A stretch of 24,191 bases of DNA from JACCUZ01 sp038246575 (GTDB taxonomy: Bacteria; Actinomycetota; Actinomycetes; JACCUZ01): contig JBBRVU010000046.1 of assembly GCA_038246575.1 (NCBI GenBank), forward strand, positions 1 to 24,191. The letters run 5' to 3'. Below the pieces are notes generated by a model. That model was not told the DNA's origin. It searched no databases and worked only from the letters and a program-made list of their open reading frames with translations. Made by a program: the position numbers and the translations under genes. Within the stretch, counting starts at the first letter, position 1. Each line of letters opens with the position of its first letter. Positions 16,247 through 23,243 of the stretch are shown here, piece after piece.

Positions 16247-16903
16247 CTAGAACACCGACTGCAGCAGCGCTTTGGACGCCCCGATGTGCTCGCGCATCGC
16301 CTCCTCGGCCGCCTGGGAGTCACGCGCCTCGAGAGCGGTGAGCAGCGCAGAGTGCGACAGCATGCTGGAGTGCTGCACCGGGCGGGTCGACCAGTAGGAC
16401 CGCCAGAACCGGAGGTTGTGCTGGAGGAGCCGGTGCGCCGCGTCCTGGAGCAGGCTGTTGTTGACCATGTGCACGAGGAAGGCGTGGATCTCGTAGTCGT
16501 CGCGCAGGAACGTCTCGGACTCCCCACCCCTGCGTGCCTGCTCGGCGGCGTTGATCAGTTCGCGCAGCGTCGCGAGATCCTCGTCGCTGGCGCGTCGCGC
16601 GGCGATGTAAGCGACGCCGCACTCGATCGCCTCGCGTGCCTCGAACATGTCGAGCACATCCTCCAGGCTCAGCGCCGTGACAACCGTCCCCCGACGCGGC
16701 ATCACGGTGATGAACCGGTCGCTGGCCAGGCGGGCCAGGGCCTCTCGGACGGGCATCCGGCCGAACCCGATCTCGGCAGCCAGCTGCTGCTCGTGCACGA
16801 CGGCACCCGGCGGGATGCGCAGGTCGAGGATGCGTTCCAGCAGCTGGTCGTAGGCCTGGTCGCTGGCCCGCTGCGGCACCTCCATCTTGTCGCCGGCTGT
16901 CAT
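16247..16903 (-). CDS. GntR-family transcriptional regulator, FCD subfamily
   Basis: This 218-residue regulator has an N-terminal winged helix-turn-helix (about 15-78), including the characteristic GFGRMPVREALARLASD recognition region and a RRGTVV wing. An all-helical FCD ligand domain follows. The FCD metal/ligand site is visible as Asp136 and His140 (DDYEIH), His184 (SHSALL) and His206 (REHI), so it probably senses a small carboxylate or amino acid, such as a pathway intermediate. It is the only transcription factor in the window and lies inside the third operon. The ATG overlaps the upstream GATase gene stop (ATGA). Likely targets are the AT-rich elements at 5986-5997 and 22631-22642, which would let it control all three blocks and autoregulate. 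Repression relieved by ligand is the usual mode of this subfamily. Confidence 0.92.
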   Translation of the reverse strand: MTAGDKMEVPQRASDQAYDQLLERILDLRIPPGAVVHEQQLAAEIGFGRMPVREALARLASDRFITVMPRRGTVVTALSLEDVLDMFEAREAIECGVAYIAARRASDEDLATLRELINAAEQARRGGESETFLRDDYEIHAFLVHMVNNSLLQDAAHRLLQHNLRFWRSYWSTRPVQHSSMLSHSALLTALEARDSQAAEEAMREHIGASKALLQSVF

Positions 16904-17667
16904 CGGCGTGCCTGTGCCACGATGTCGTGCGGCGTCGCCACATCGACGACCGACATCGCGAGGGACTCCCGATCAACGACGAGCATCTGCCCGTTGCTCA
17001 GCGTCTGCCAGCCAGCGGTGTCGGTCCACCCCGTGGAAGCCACCACGACGGTGTCTCCAGTTCGTCGGTACAGCAGCGGGTAGTAATCGGGGTCCTCGTC
17101 GGAGGACGGATCGTAGGAGCAGACAGCGTAGAGCGCCTCGGGTGCGAGCAGCATGCAGTTGAGGCTCTTCACGGTGACGCCGCTGCCCACGATGTCATGG
17201 ACTGTCGTCGCCAGAGCGGCTCCGGTGGGCTCGGTGGTCATTCTTGCCAGCAGGGCCAGGAAGAAGCGCTCGCTGTCGGTGTCGCCGCGTCGCAGGGCGC
17301 TGAGCTCGGCCGGAACCAGGACATCGAGCCCGGCCGGCGGGTCGATCGACCCGTTGTGCGCGAAGGCCACATTACCGTCGGTAAAGGGATGGGTGTTGTC
17401 GGTGCCGACCCCCAGCCCGAGGGTCGCCCAGCGCAGGTGCGTCACCGCGGCCTCGGCCGGCACGTCGGCCGCCAGGCCAGCCAGCTCGGCGCTCTCCAGC
17501 GCGGAGTCAGGGGCCTTGCGAACGTCAAGGGAGGCCCCGTTGCTCCACGCGTGTCCCCACCCGTCCCCGTGCTTGTTCGCGAGACCCAGGAAGGTGCCGC
17601 GATCACGCCCGAGGACGTCGTCCACCGTCACGGCGCCGCGGGACACCGAGCCGAGCAGTCGGCACAT
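16900..17667 (-). CDS. Class II glutamine-amidotransferase-like hydrolase (EgtC/YafJ type)
   Basis: The 255-residue protein is a stand-alone N-terminal-nucleophile class II GATase domain. Cys2 (MCRLLG) is the nucleophile exposed after Met removal. HGDGWG, THLRWATLG (substrate-binding Arg), HNGSID (oxyanion Asn) and DTDSERFFL are the expected active-site blocks. There is no synthase or transferase domain. Stand-alone members such as EgtC act as gamma-glutamyl amide hydrolases rather than ammonia donors. With a glutamine-synthetase-like ligase three genes upstream in the same operon, removal of a gamma-glutamyl group from an intermediate is an attractive role. A GAGGAAG site lies about 10 bases before the ATG, and the gap from the SDR gene is 23 bases. 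No ergothioneine genes are nearby, so it is not EgtC itself. Confidence 0.88.
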   Translation of the reverse strand: MCRLLGSVSRGAVTVDDVLGRDRGTFLGLANKHGDGWGHAWSNGASLDVRKAPDSALESAELAGLAADVPAEAAVTHLRWATLGLGVGTDNTHPFTDGNVAFAHNGSIDPPAGLDVLVPAELSALRRGDTDSERFFLALLARMTTEPTGAALATTVHDIVGSGVTVKSLNCMLLAPEALYAVCSYDPSSDEDPDYYPLLYRRTGDTVVVASTGWTDTAGWQTLSNGQMLVVDRESLAMSVVDVATPHDIVAQARR

Positions 17668-17690
17668 GCCGGGTCACTTCCTCTCTGGGG

Positions 17691-18458
17691 TCACAGGTAG
17701 TTGCTCGAGATGCCGCCGTCGATGACGACGGTCTGGCCGGTTATCCAGGAGGCGTCGTCCGACGCCAGGAAGCAGGCCAGCGCGGCCGCGTCCTCCGGGC
17801 GCCCGAACCGGCCCAGCGGCACCCGGTCCAGGCGCACCTGACGGGCCTGCGGGTCGGGGAAGAACGCCTCCACGTGAGCCGTCAGGATCGGGCCTGGTGC
17901 CAGAGCGTTGACCCGCACGCCGCGGCGCCCCAGCTGCACCGCCATCGACGTGGTCAGCGCCGCGACTGCGCCCTTGCTGGCGGTATAGGCGTCCTGGGGG
18001 ATGCTGGCGCCGAGCACGGAGAGGAACGAGCTCATGTTGACCACGGCGCCGCCACCCGCCGCGATGATGTGGGGCACGGCGTGCTTGCTGCACAGCATCG
18101 TCCCGTGCAGATTGATGTCGCCGATCGTCCGCCACAGCTCCAGGTCACCGTCGAGGAACGAGACGTCCTGGTGCGGCATGACCCCCGCGTTGTTGAACAG
18201 CACGTCGAGACCGCCGAAGGCGCGCACCGCGGTGGCGATCGCACCCGCCACCTGGTCCTCCTGCCGCACGTCGGCAGTGACCGCGACGGCGTCGCCGCCT
18301 TCTGCGGCCACGAGTTCCACGGTCTCCTGGGCCGCCTCGCCGGAGATGTCCACGACCGCTACCCGCGCGCCCTCTCGGGCGAAGCGAAGGCTGCTGGCCC
18401 GGCCGAGGGCTCCACCCGCCCCGGTCACCAACGCACGCTTGTCACGCAGCTGCTGCAT
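17691..18458 (-). CDS. SDR-family NAD(P)-dependent oxidoreductase (second of three)
   Basis: This is a classical SDR of 255 residues with the cofactor motif TGAGGALG, an acidic residue after strand 2 (VVDIS) that favours NAD(H), NNAG, the catalytic serine in NMSSFLS and the active-site YTASK. It ends in TGQTVVIDGGISSNYL. The upstream stop and this start overlap as TGATG; a GTG one codon earlier is equally possible. The gene sits between the FluG-type amidohydrolase and the GATase-like hydrolase. If a gamma-glutamylated amine is made in this operon, an SDR would be a reasonable oxidation step before glutamyl removal. That role is inference; sequence gives only the fold and likely cofactor. Confidence 0.9.
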   Translation of the reverse strand: MQQLRDKRALVTGAGGALGRASSLRFAREGARVAVVDISGEAAQETVELVAAEGGDAVAVTADVRQEDQVAGAIATAVRAFGGLDVLFNNAGVMPHQDVSFLDGDLELWRTIGDINLHGTMLCSKHAVPHIIAAGGGAVVNMSSFLSVLGASIPQDAYTASKGAVAALTTSMAVQLGRRGVRVNALAPGPILTAHVEAFFPDPQARQVRLDRVPLGRFGRPEDAAALACFLASDDASWITGQTVVIDGGISSNYL

Positions 18459-19615
18459 CACAGTCGCCCGGCAAGCCCGTACAGCGTGGTCGCGTTGTCG
18501 CGCAGGATCTGCTCGCCGGCCCTCCGGGCGTCGGAGTGGGTGAGATCGCCGTCGGTCACCAGCTCGCCCAGCACCTCGCCGAGCAGGCGGCGGCCGTCCT
18601 GCGCCCCGAGCCAGTGCAGCTCGGGGACCCGGGCACCGTCCGAGCTGTACATGAGCTTGCTGGTCGGGGCGGCTCCCAATGCAGCACGCGTCACGGACCG
18701 CATCTCTTGCCGGGAGAGGAACGGGATGCCGAAGGACAGGTCGAGGAACGCGTTGCCATAGACGGCGGCGAGGTAGGCGCCCTCCCGCACGAACGGCCAG
18801 CAGCCGTGGAGCAGCACGACGGGCATGTTGCGGTAGGCACTCTCCTCGAGCACGTCGCGCAGCAGCAGCGGGTTGGCCCGGCGCAGGTCTGCGTCCGGGT
18901 CGCCGTAGCCGACGTGGAACTGCACCGGCAGCCCCTCATCCGCCGCGACCTCGAATGCGACGTGGAGCAACGTGTCGAGCAGCGGCTTGTGACCCAGCTG
19001 CACGTCGCCAGCGGCCTCGACCTCGTGCCGGGCTGCGGTGAACGAGGCGACCGCCTCGGTCCTCGACCACCGCGCCACGTCCAGCCCGGTCCGGTAGCCG
19101 ACGACGCTCTTGAAACCGACGAAACCCTTGTCCCGGCAGCCGGCGAGCCGTTCGTGCACGGCAGCCAGCAGTCCGTCGTAGGTCGCGCAGCAGGCGACGA
19201 GCTCCTGCAGAACAAGCTCGAGCCGCAACAGCCCGACCGCCTGGCACCCGGCTGCGACGCCGATCTCCTCGACGCCGAGCGCGGTGGTCGGGTCCGGGAA
19301 CCCCGTGTCCACGACGACGGCCCCGATGCCCGCCTCGTCGAAGAGCCGACCGGTCAGCGCCGTCGCGTCGAGGTCGGCGCGGGCCTCGAGGACAGTGGCC
19401 TCGTCGACGTCGACTCCGTACTTCAGCGCCAGCTCGCCCATCAACCGCCGGTAGAAGACTGACTCGGCCACATCGACCGTACGCATCCGGATGTCGGGGG
19501 ACTCACTGAACAGCGCGCGCCACTCGGCCACCTCCCGATGGCCTTGCTTGCGGTCCACCGAGTGGCAGTGGTTGTCGACGACCCGGACATCGCCGAGGTC
19601 CACGGGGCCGCCCAT
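18458..19615 (-). CDS. FluG-type amidohydrolase (amidohydrolase 2 family)
   Basis: This 385-residue TIM-barrel hydrolase starts with the metal-binding DNHCHS (His16 and His18). A central GFKSVVGYR lysine region, VQFHVGYGD with a further histidine, VVLLHGCWPF, and a late YSSDGARVPE aspartate follow. This pattern matches the N-terminal amidohydrolase half of FluG-like proteins, whose C-terminal half is a glutamine-synthetase domain. Here the GS-like domain is a separate gene ending only 2 bases upstream, so the pair is a split FluG arrangement. It probably hydrolyses an amide or a cyclic or gamma-glutamyl intermediate related to the ligase product. The cofactor is presumably one divalent metal. 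The next SDR begins inside its stop codon. Confidence 0.88.
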   Translation of the reverse strand: MGGPVDLGDVRVVDNHCHSVDRKQGHREVAEWRALFSESPDIRMRTVDVAESVFYRRLMGELALKYGVDVDEATVLEARADLDATALTGRLFDEAGIGAVVVDTGFPDPTTALGVEEIGVAAGCQAVGLLRLELVLQELVACCATYDGLLAAVHERLAGCRDKGFVGFKSVVGYRTGLDVARWSRTEAVASFTAARHEVEAAGDVQLGHKPLLDTLLHVAFEVAADEGLPVQFHVGYGDPDADLRRANPLLLRDVLEESAYRNMPVVLLHGCWPFVREGAYLAAVYGNAFLDLSFGIPFLSRQEMRSVTRAALGAAPTSKLMYSSDGARVPELHWLGAQDGRRLLGEVLGELVTDGDLTHSDARRAGEQILRDNATTLYGLAGRL

Positions 19616-19617
19616 GC

Positions 19618-20982
19618 TCAGAACCGGTAGAAGTGGTTGCGGATCTCGAAGTCGACATCCTCGGCTTCGAACGCCGCAGCCTCAGACCGCCTCACCGCCA
19701 GGTAGCAGCGGGACAGCAGGGGGCCGAGCGCGTCGATGAGGAAGGTGTCCTTCTCGAGCTCGTCGAGCGCCGCAGTCATGCTCGAGGGCAGGGGCCGGAC
19801 CTTGCCCCGCTCGAGCTGGTCGGCCGAGAGCAGCACCGGGTCGCGCTCGCAGGGCTCCCCCGGGTCCAGGTCACGCTCGATCCCGTCCAGCCCGCACGCG
19901 ATCAGAGCGCCCAGCGACAGGTAGGGGTTGGCGCTGCCGTCCGAGGTCTTGAACTCGATGTTGTAGCTCTGCTCCTCGCGCTTGTAGAACGGCGACGCCA
20001 CCCGCAGGGCCGCTTCCTTGTTGTCGAACCCCCAGGCCGTCGTCGCCGCCGCCCAAGCGCTGGGTGTGAGCCGTCGGAAGGAGTTGTAGCTCGGCACCGT
20101 GAGCGCGGTGAGCGCCGGGAGGTGCTCGGCGACGCCGGCGATGAACTGCCGCCCCATATGGGATAAGCCGCCCGGCTCCTGCGCGTCGTAGAGCAGGCTC
20201 CGGCGACCCTCGGGGTCCCACAGACTGAAGTGGACGTGGGCTCCGCTGCCGATCTCGTCCGGGAAGGGCTTGGCGGCGAAGGAGGCCAGCAGGCCCCGTC
20301 GCTGGGCGACGCCGCGGATGGTGTCGCGGAACTTCATCTGGTTGTCTGCCGCACCCAGCGCGTGCGTGTGCCGGATCGAGATCTCCTGCTGGCCGGGGCC
20401 GTACTCGTTGATGGCCTGTTCGACAGCCATCCCCTGCGCCGTGAGCGCCTCGACCATCTCCATCATCAGGTCACCGTGGTGGTCGTGCCCGATGGCGCTG
20501 TAGACGGGTGCGTGCCCGGACGCGTCATGGGGCACGTACCGACCGTCCTGCTCGGAGGCTACGTAGTACTCGTTCTCGAACGTGGCCTGCACGGTGATGC
20601 CCAGCCCCCGGGCCCGGTCGATTGCGGCCTGCAGGAACGAGCGCGGGCACGCGCCCCAGTCGCGGCGGTCGTGGTCGAGCTGGTCGCAGAGGATGCTGGC
20701 GCTGCCCGGCGCCCACGGCAGCACCGTGAAGGTGGACAGGTCCGGCACCAGCCGGATCTCGCCCACCGGCTCCATGCCCTCGATGGGCACGACCTGTTCG
20801 AGCAGGTTGATCGACATCTGGGCACGGGTCAGCCCCACACCCTCGAGGAGCTTGTGCTCGAGCTGGTCGACGTGGATCGCCTTGGTCCGGGCGACGCCGC
20901 TGACGTCGCAGTACTCGAACCGCACCAGCCGGACGGCGGCCTTCTTGGCGGCCTCCACGACCGTCGCGATGGCGTTGTCCAT
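19618..20982 (-). CDS. Glutamine-synthetase-family ligase (probable gamma-glutamyl amide synthetase)
   Basis: The 454-residue protein has the whole GS fold: beta-grasp FEYCDVSGVARTK (22-34), metal ligands Glu136/Glu138 (FENE) and Glu193/Glu200 (NEYGPGQQE), the ATP-site GSGAHVHFSLWD (245-256), NSFRRLTP (300-307) and ANPYL (351-355). It is unlikely to be the housekeeping enzyme. The adenylylation tyrosine loop of GlnA is missing (the region reads GKVRPLPSSM), and lysines replace two active-site arginines of E. coli GlnA as I recall them: Lys322 in NKEAALR and Lys345 in IEFKTSD. Such paralogues often join glutamate to an amine (PuuA, IpuC, aniline GS-like). The ATG at 20982 has GGAG 8 bases upstream; a GTG at 21018 overlapping the SDR stop is also possible. 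Its neighbour is the FluG-type amidohydrolase. Confidence 0.9.
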   Translation of the reverse strand: MDNAIATVVEAAKKAAVRLVRFEYCDVSGVARTKAIHVDQLEHKLLEGVGLTRAQMSINLLEQVVPIEGMEPVGEIRLVPDLSTFTVLPWAPGSASILCDQLDHDRRDWGACPRSFLQAAIDRARGLGITVQATFENEYYVASEQDGRYVPHDASGHAPVYSAIGHDHHGDLMMEMVEALTAQGMAVEQAINEYGPGQQEISIRHTHALGAADNQMKFRDTIRGVAQRRGLLASFAAKPFPDEIGSGAHVHFSLWDPEGRRSLLYDAQEPGGLSHMGRQFIAGVAEHLPALTALTVPSYNSFRRLTPSAWAAATTAWGFDNKEAALRVASPFYKREEQSYNIEFKTSDGSANPYLSLGALIACGLDGIERDLDPGEPCERDPVLLSADQLERGKVRPLPSSMTAALDELEKDTFLIDALGPLLSRCYLAVRRSEAAAFEAEDVDFEIRNHFYRF

Positions 20983-21014
20983 CGTGTCCACTCCAGTCTG
21001 AGTCGAGTCGGTGG

Positions 21015-21797
21015 TCACAGCATCACGTCCCCGCCGTTGGGACCGAGCGTCTGGCCGACGTAGTACGAGCCGTCCTCCGAGGCCAGCAGCACCGCGGTCG
21101 GCACCACCTCGGCAACCTCGCCGAAGCGCCCGATCGGCAGCTCGGCGAGCTTGGCGCTGCGCCACTGCTCGGTCTCGCGCTCCAGCAACGGCGTCCGGAT
21201 CGGTCCGGGTGCGATCGCGTTGACGAGGACACCACGGCGCGCGACCTCACGGGCGAGTGCCTTGGTGAACGCGATGACCGCGCCCTTGCTGGCGGAGTAG
21301 TGCACCACCTCGGTGCCACCGACCTGGCCGAGCTGCGAGGCGATGTTGACCACGCGGCCCCAGCCACGGTCGAGCATCGGACCGATGAGGAACCGCGTGC
21401 AGAGGAAGGTGCCTCGCAGGTTCACGTCGAGGACCCGGTCCCAGTCTGCGACCGGAAGATCCTCCAGCAGTGACTGCGTGAAGATCCCCGCGTTGTTGAC
21501 CAGGACGTCGACCTGGCCGTGGGTTGCCGCCGCCGCTTCGGCCATCGCCCGCACCGAGCTCTCGTCCGAGACATCGGCCTGGTGGAAGCTCACCCGGCCG
21601 CCATGGGCACGAACGGCCTCGAGGGCCGGGCCTGCGGCCACCTCGTCGACGAGGTCGATCAGCGCCAGGTCCGCGCCCTCCCGCGCAAAGCCCTCGGCGA
21701 TGCCCGCGCCGATGCCGGACGCAGCGCCGGTCACCACTGCGACCCGGCCACGGAGTCGCCCGGGACGGCCCGGCTCGGATCGTGCCGTGTTCGTCAT
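21015..21797 (-). CDS. SDR-family NAD(P)-dependent oxidoreductase (third of three)
   Basis: This is a classical SDR of 260 residues. The cofactor motif is TGAASGIG, with aspartate after strand 2 (LIDLVD) suggesting NAD(H). NNAG, the serine in NIASQLG and YSASK complete the active site, and GQTLGPNGGDVML is the end. The ATG at 21797 overlaps the isochorismatase-family gene stop (ATGA), and the stop of this gene is GTGA-overlapped with a possible start of the GS-like gene. The N-terminus has a 15-residue polar extension before the first strand. Three SDRs of clearly different sequence in one locus argue for several redox steps on one carbon skeleton rather than recent duplication. Confidence 0.9.
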   Translation of the reverse strand: MTNTARSEPGRPGRLRGRVAVVTGAASGIGAGIAEGFAREGADLALIDLVDEVAAGPALEAVRAHGGRVSFHQADVSDESSVRAMAEAAAATHGQVDVLVNNAGIFTQSLLEDLPVADWDRVLDVNLRGTFLCTRFLIGPMLDRGWGRVVNIASQLGQVGGTEVVHYSASKGAVIAFTKALAREVARRGVLVNAIAPGPIRTPLLERETEQWRSAKLAELPIGRFGEVAEVVPTAVLLASEDGSYYVGQTLGPNGGDVML

Positions 21798-22510
21798 CCG
21801 AGCACCGCCTCCTGCCGCCCGGTCGCGGTCCGCGGCCGATCGGTGGGGGCCCACGCCCCGGCGATCTGGTCAGCGGTGGCCAGGTCGAAGCGGTGACGCA
21901 TGAGCAACATGGCGGCATCGTGTTGCGCCGGGTCGTCGCTGGCCACGCAGTCCTGCGCCAGCACGACGTAGTAGTCGTTGAACATCGCGTCGCGGGCCGT
22001 GGACTCCACGCATCCCTCGGTGGTGCAGCCTGCGACGACAACGCTGCGGACGCCGTTGCTGCGCAGCAGCAGGTCGAGGTTGGTCCCCCAGAAGCCACTC
22101 GATCGGTACTTCCTGACCACGAGCTCACCGGTCCGCGGAGTCAGGTCGTCCACGAACCGGTGGCCGGGCGTACCCGGCACGGTGTAACGCAGCGGGGGGC
22201 GGTTGCCTCGGGCCGCCGCATGCATGCGCATGTTGAACCGGATCTGGGCCGGAGAGTCGCTCATCCGGCTCGGGAGAGCGGTGTTCTGGACGTGCACGAC
22301 CAGAACACCGGCCGCTGTCGCCGCCTGACGCAGAGCAGCGATCGCGGGTCGAGCGGTGCGGTAGGCGGAGACGTCGATGCCGAGCCGTCCGAACAGGCCG
22401 TCCGGCTCCACGAAGTCGCGCTGCATGTCGATCACGATCAGCGCGGTGTAGCCGGGAGCCACCAGCTCGGGCAGCTCGGTCAGCACCTCCTTGCCATCGA
22501 CGACGATCAA
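21794..22510 (-). CDS. Isochorismatase-family cysteine amidohydrolase
   Basis: This is a cysteine hydrolase of the isochorismatase superfamily, about 238 residues. The catalytic aspartate is in VIDMQRDFVEP, the lysine in VVRKYRSSGF, and the nucleophilic cysteine in AGCTTEGCVESTARDA. This Asp-Lys-Cys set is typical of amidases such as N-carbamoylsarcosine amidase, biuret hydrolase or nicotinamidase-like enzymes. Start is uncertain. The TTG at 22510 follows a G-rich GGGGGG site; a GTG at 22603 would add 31 Gly/Ala/Pro-rich residues with no family resemblance and no ribosome-site spacing. It would be the first gene of the third block, with the putative operator at 22631-22642 upstream. Hydrolysis of a small amide or carbamoyl intermediate is the likely role. 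Confidence 0.88.
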   Translation of the reverse strand: MIVVDGKEVLTELPELVAPGYTALIVIDMQRDFVEPDGLFGRLGIDVSAYRTARPAIAALRQAATAAGVLVVHVQNTALPSRMSDSPAQIRFNMRMHAAARGNRPPLRYTVPGTPGHRFVDDLTPRTGELVVRKYRSSGFWGTNLDLLLRSNGVRSVVVAGCTTEGCVESTARDAMFNDYYVVLAQDCVASDDPAQHDAAMLLMRHRFDLATADQIAGAWAPTDRPRTATGRQEAVLG

Positions 22511-22630
22511 CTGGTCCCCCCGTGGTCCGTTGTCGCCCGGGGGCGCGCCAGCTCGGTCCGCAGCACCCCCGGCCGGGCAAGCGTCCTTGCCGACATCTCG
22601 CACCCTTCAGGCAGGCATATTGATGTCCGA

Positions 22631-22642
22631 CAGATATATCAG
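22631..22642. promoter_or_regulatory. Second copy of the putative operator, upstream of the isochorismatase-family gene
   Basis: The plus strand reads CAGATATATCAG. Its complement, CTGATATATCTG, matches CTGATATCTCAG at 5986-5997 in 10 of 12 positions. It overlaps the stop codon of the RraA-family gene and lies 120 bases before the TTG start of the third block. The stretch 22608-22642 is strikingly AT-rich for this genome. I could not assign certain -35 and -10 boxes here; CAATAT and TATGCC near 22613-22622 on the minus strand are weak -10 candidates. Confidence 0.4.
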
Positions 22643-23130
22643 ATGTGGCCGCCATTGTCCGGACCCAGACCGACCAGCAGACCGTCCTCGTCGGCATACA
22701 GGCGAGCGCCGGGGACCCAGCGGACGCCGCCGAAGCTCACGGGCGCGTCCCGAACGCCGGTGCCGTCCCGACCGCCACGACGGGGATTGGTCCCCAGGGC
22801 CAGCACCCCCAGGTCCAGGTCGGCGAGTGCAACGGTGTCGCGCACGGCCCCGTGCACCACGATCCCGGCCCAGCCGTTCGCCACGGCGAGGCCAGCGAGG
22901 ACGTCCCCCACCAGGGCGGTCCCCAGCGATCCCCCGCCGTCCACCACGAGCACCCTGGCAACGCCGGGCTCGGACAGAGCCGCCCGCACCAAGGCGTTGT
23001 CGTCGCGGCACTGCACCGTCGAGATCACGCCCTCGAAACGGGTCCGGCTGCCGAAGGTTCGCCACTGCAACGGACTGGACTGCCACGCTTCGCCCTGCTC
23101 GTCGGAAAGGTCAGCGGTGCGGATCGGCAT
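22639..23130 (-). CDS. RraA family protein (ribonuclease E activity regulator A / HMG aldolase fold)
   Basis: This 163-residue protein reads like a canonical RraA: VVDGGGSLGTALVGD (62-76), NGWAGIVVHGAVRD with Arg97-Asp98, ALGTNPRRG (111-119), VSFGG and YADEDGLLV near the end. Related proteins are either inhibitors of RNase E or metal-dependent aldolases for 4-hydroxy-4-methyl-2-oxoglutarate. The Gly-Asp and Arg-Asp pairs that bind metal and pyruvate in the aldolases are present, so either role is possible. The ATG at 23130 has GAGGAG 9 bases upstream. A much longer in-frame reading to 24129 crosses other genes and is not real. It may be a separate gene or the head of block C; only 35 bases separate its stop from the outer possible start of the isochorismatase gene. 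Confidence 0.88.
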   Translation of the reverse strand: MPIRTADLSDEQGEAWQSSPLQWRTFGSRTRFEGVISTVQCRDDNALVRAALSEPGVARVLVVDGGGSLGTALVGDVLAGLAVANGWAGIVVHGAVRDTVALADLDLGVLALGTNPRRGGRDGTGVRDAPVSFGGVRWVPGARLYADEDGLLVGLGPDNGGHI

Positions 23131-23139
23131 GGCCCTCGT

Positions 23140-23145
23140 CTCCTC
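23140..23145 (-). promoter_or_regulatory. Ribosome binding site of the RraA-family gene
   Basis: The minus strand reads GAGGAG, 9 bases before the ATG at 23130. This supports that start over the long open frame that continues upstream. Confidence 0.65.
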
Positions 23146-23197
23146 GTTGCCCGGCACACGGGCCGCCGAGCATGACACGCGCGGGCGCCCGGTCCGT

Positions 23198-23225
23198 CCG
23201 TGGACTGTGTGGTGGACCTCCACGG
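23198..23225 (-). terminator. Weak hairpin between the lamin-tail protein gene and the RraA gene
   Basis: CCGTGGA (23198-23204) pairs with TCCACGG (23219-23225) across a 14-base loop, downstream of the stop at 23244. An alternative short hairpin, GTGGA-CC-TCCAC, lies at 23212-23223. There is no T-tract, so this could be a weak terminator or chance. The 113-base interval 23131-23243 should also hold the RraA promoter, which I could not place. Confidence 0.25.
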
Positions 23226-23243
23226 CGAGGCTGCGATCAGTCG

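Noticed and set aside
16900..17667. EgtC of ergothioneine biosynthesis
   Set aside because: The fold matches, but egtA, egtB, egtD and egtE are not in the window and the operon context is catabolic.
6047..22510. Urea/biuret/allophanate degradation, suggested by amidase plus isochorismatase-family genes
   Set aside because: The amidase is fused to a dehydrogenase and lacks an allophanate-hydrolase C-terminal domain; no biotin-dependent urea carboxylase or urease genes are present.
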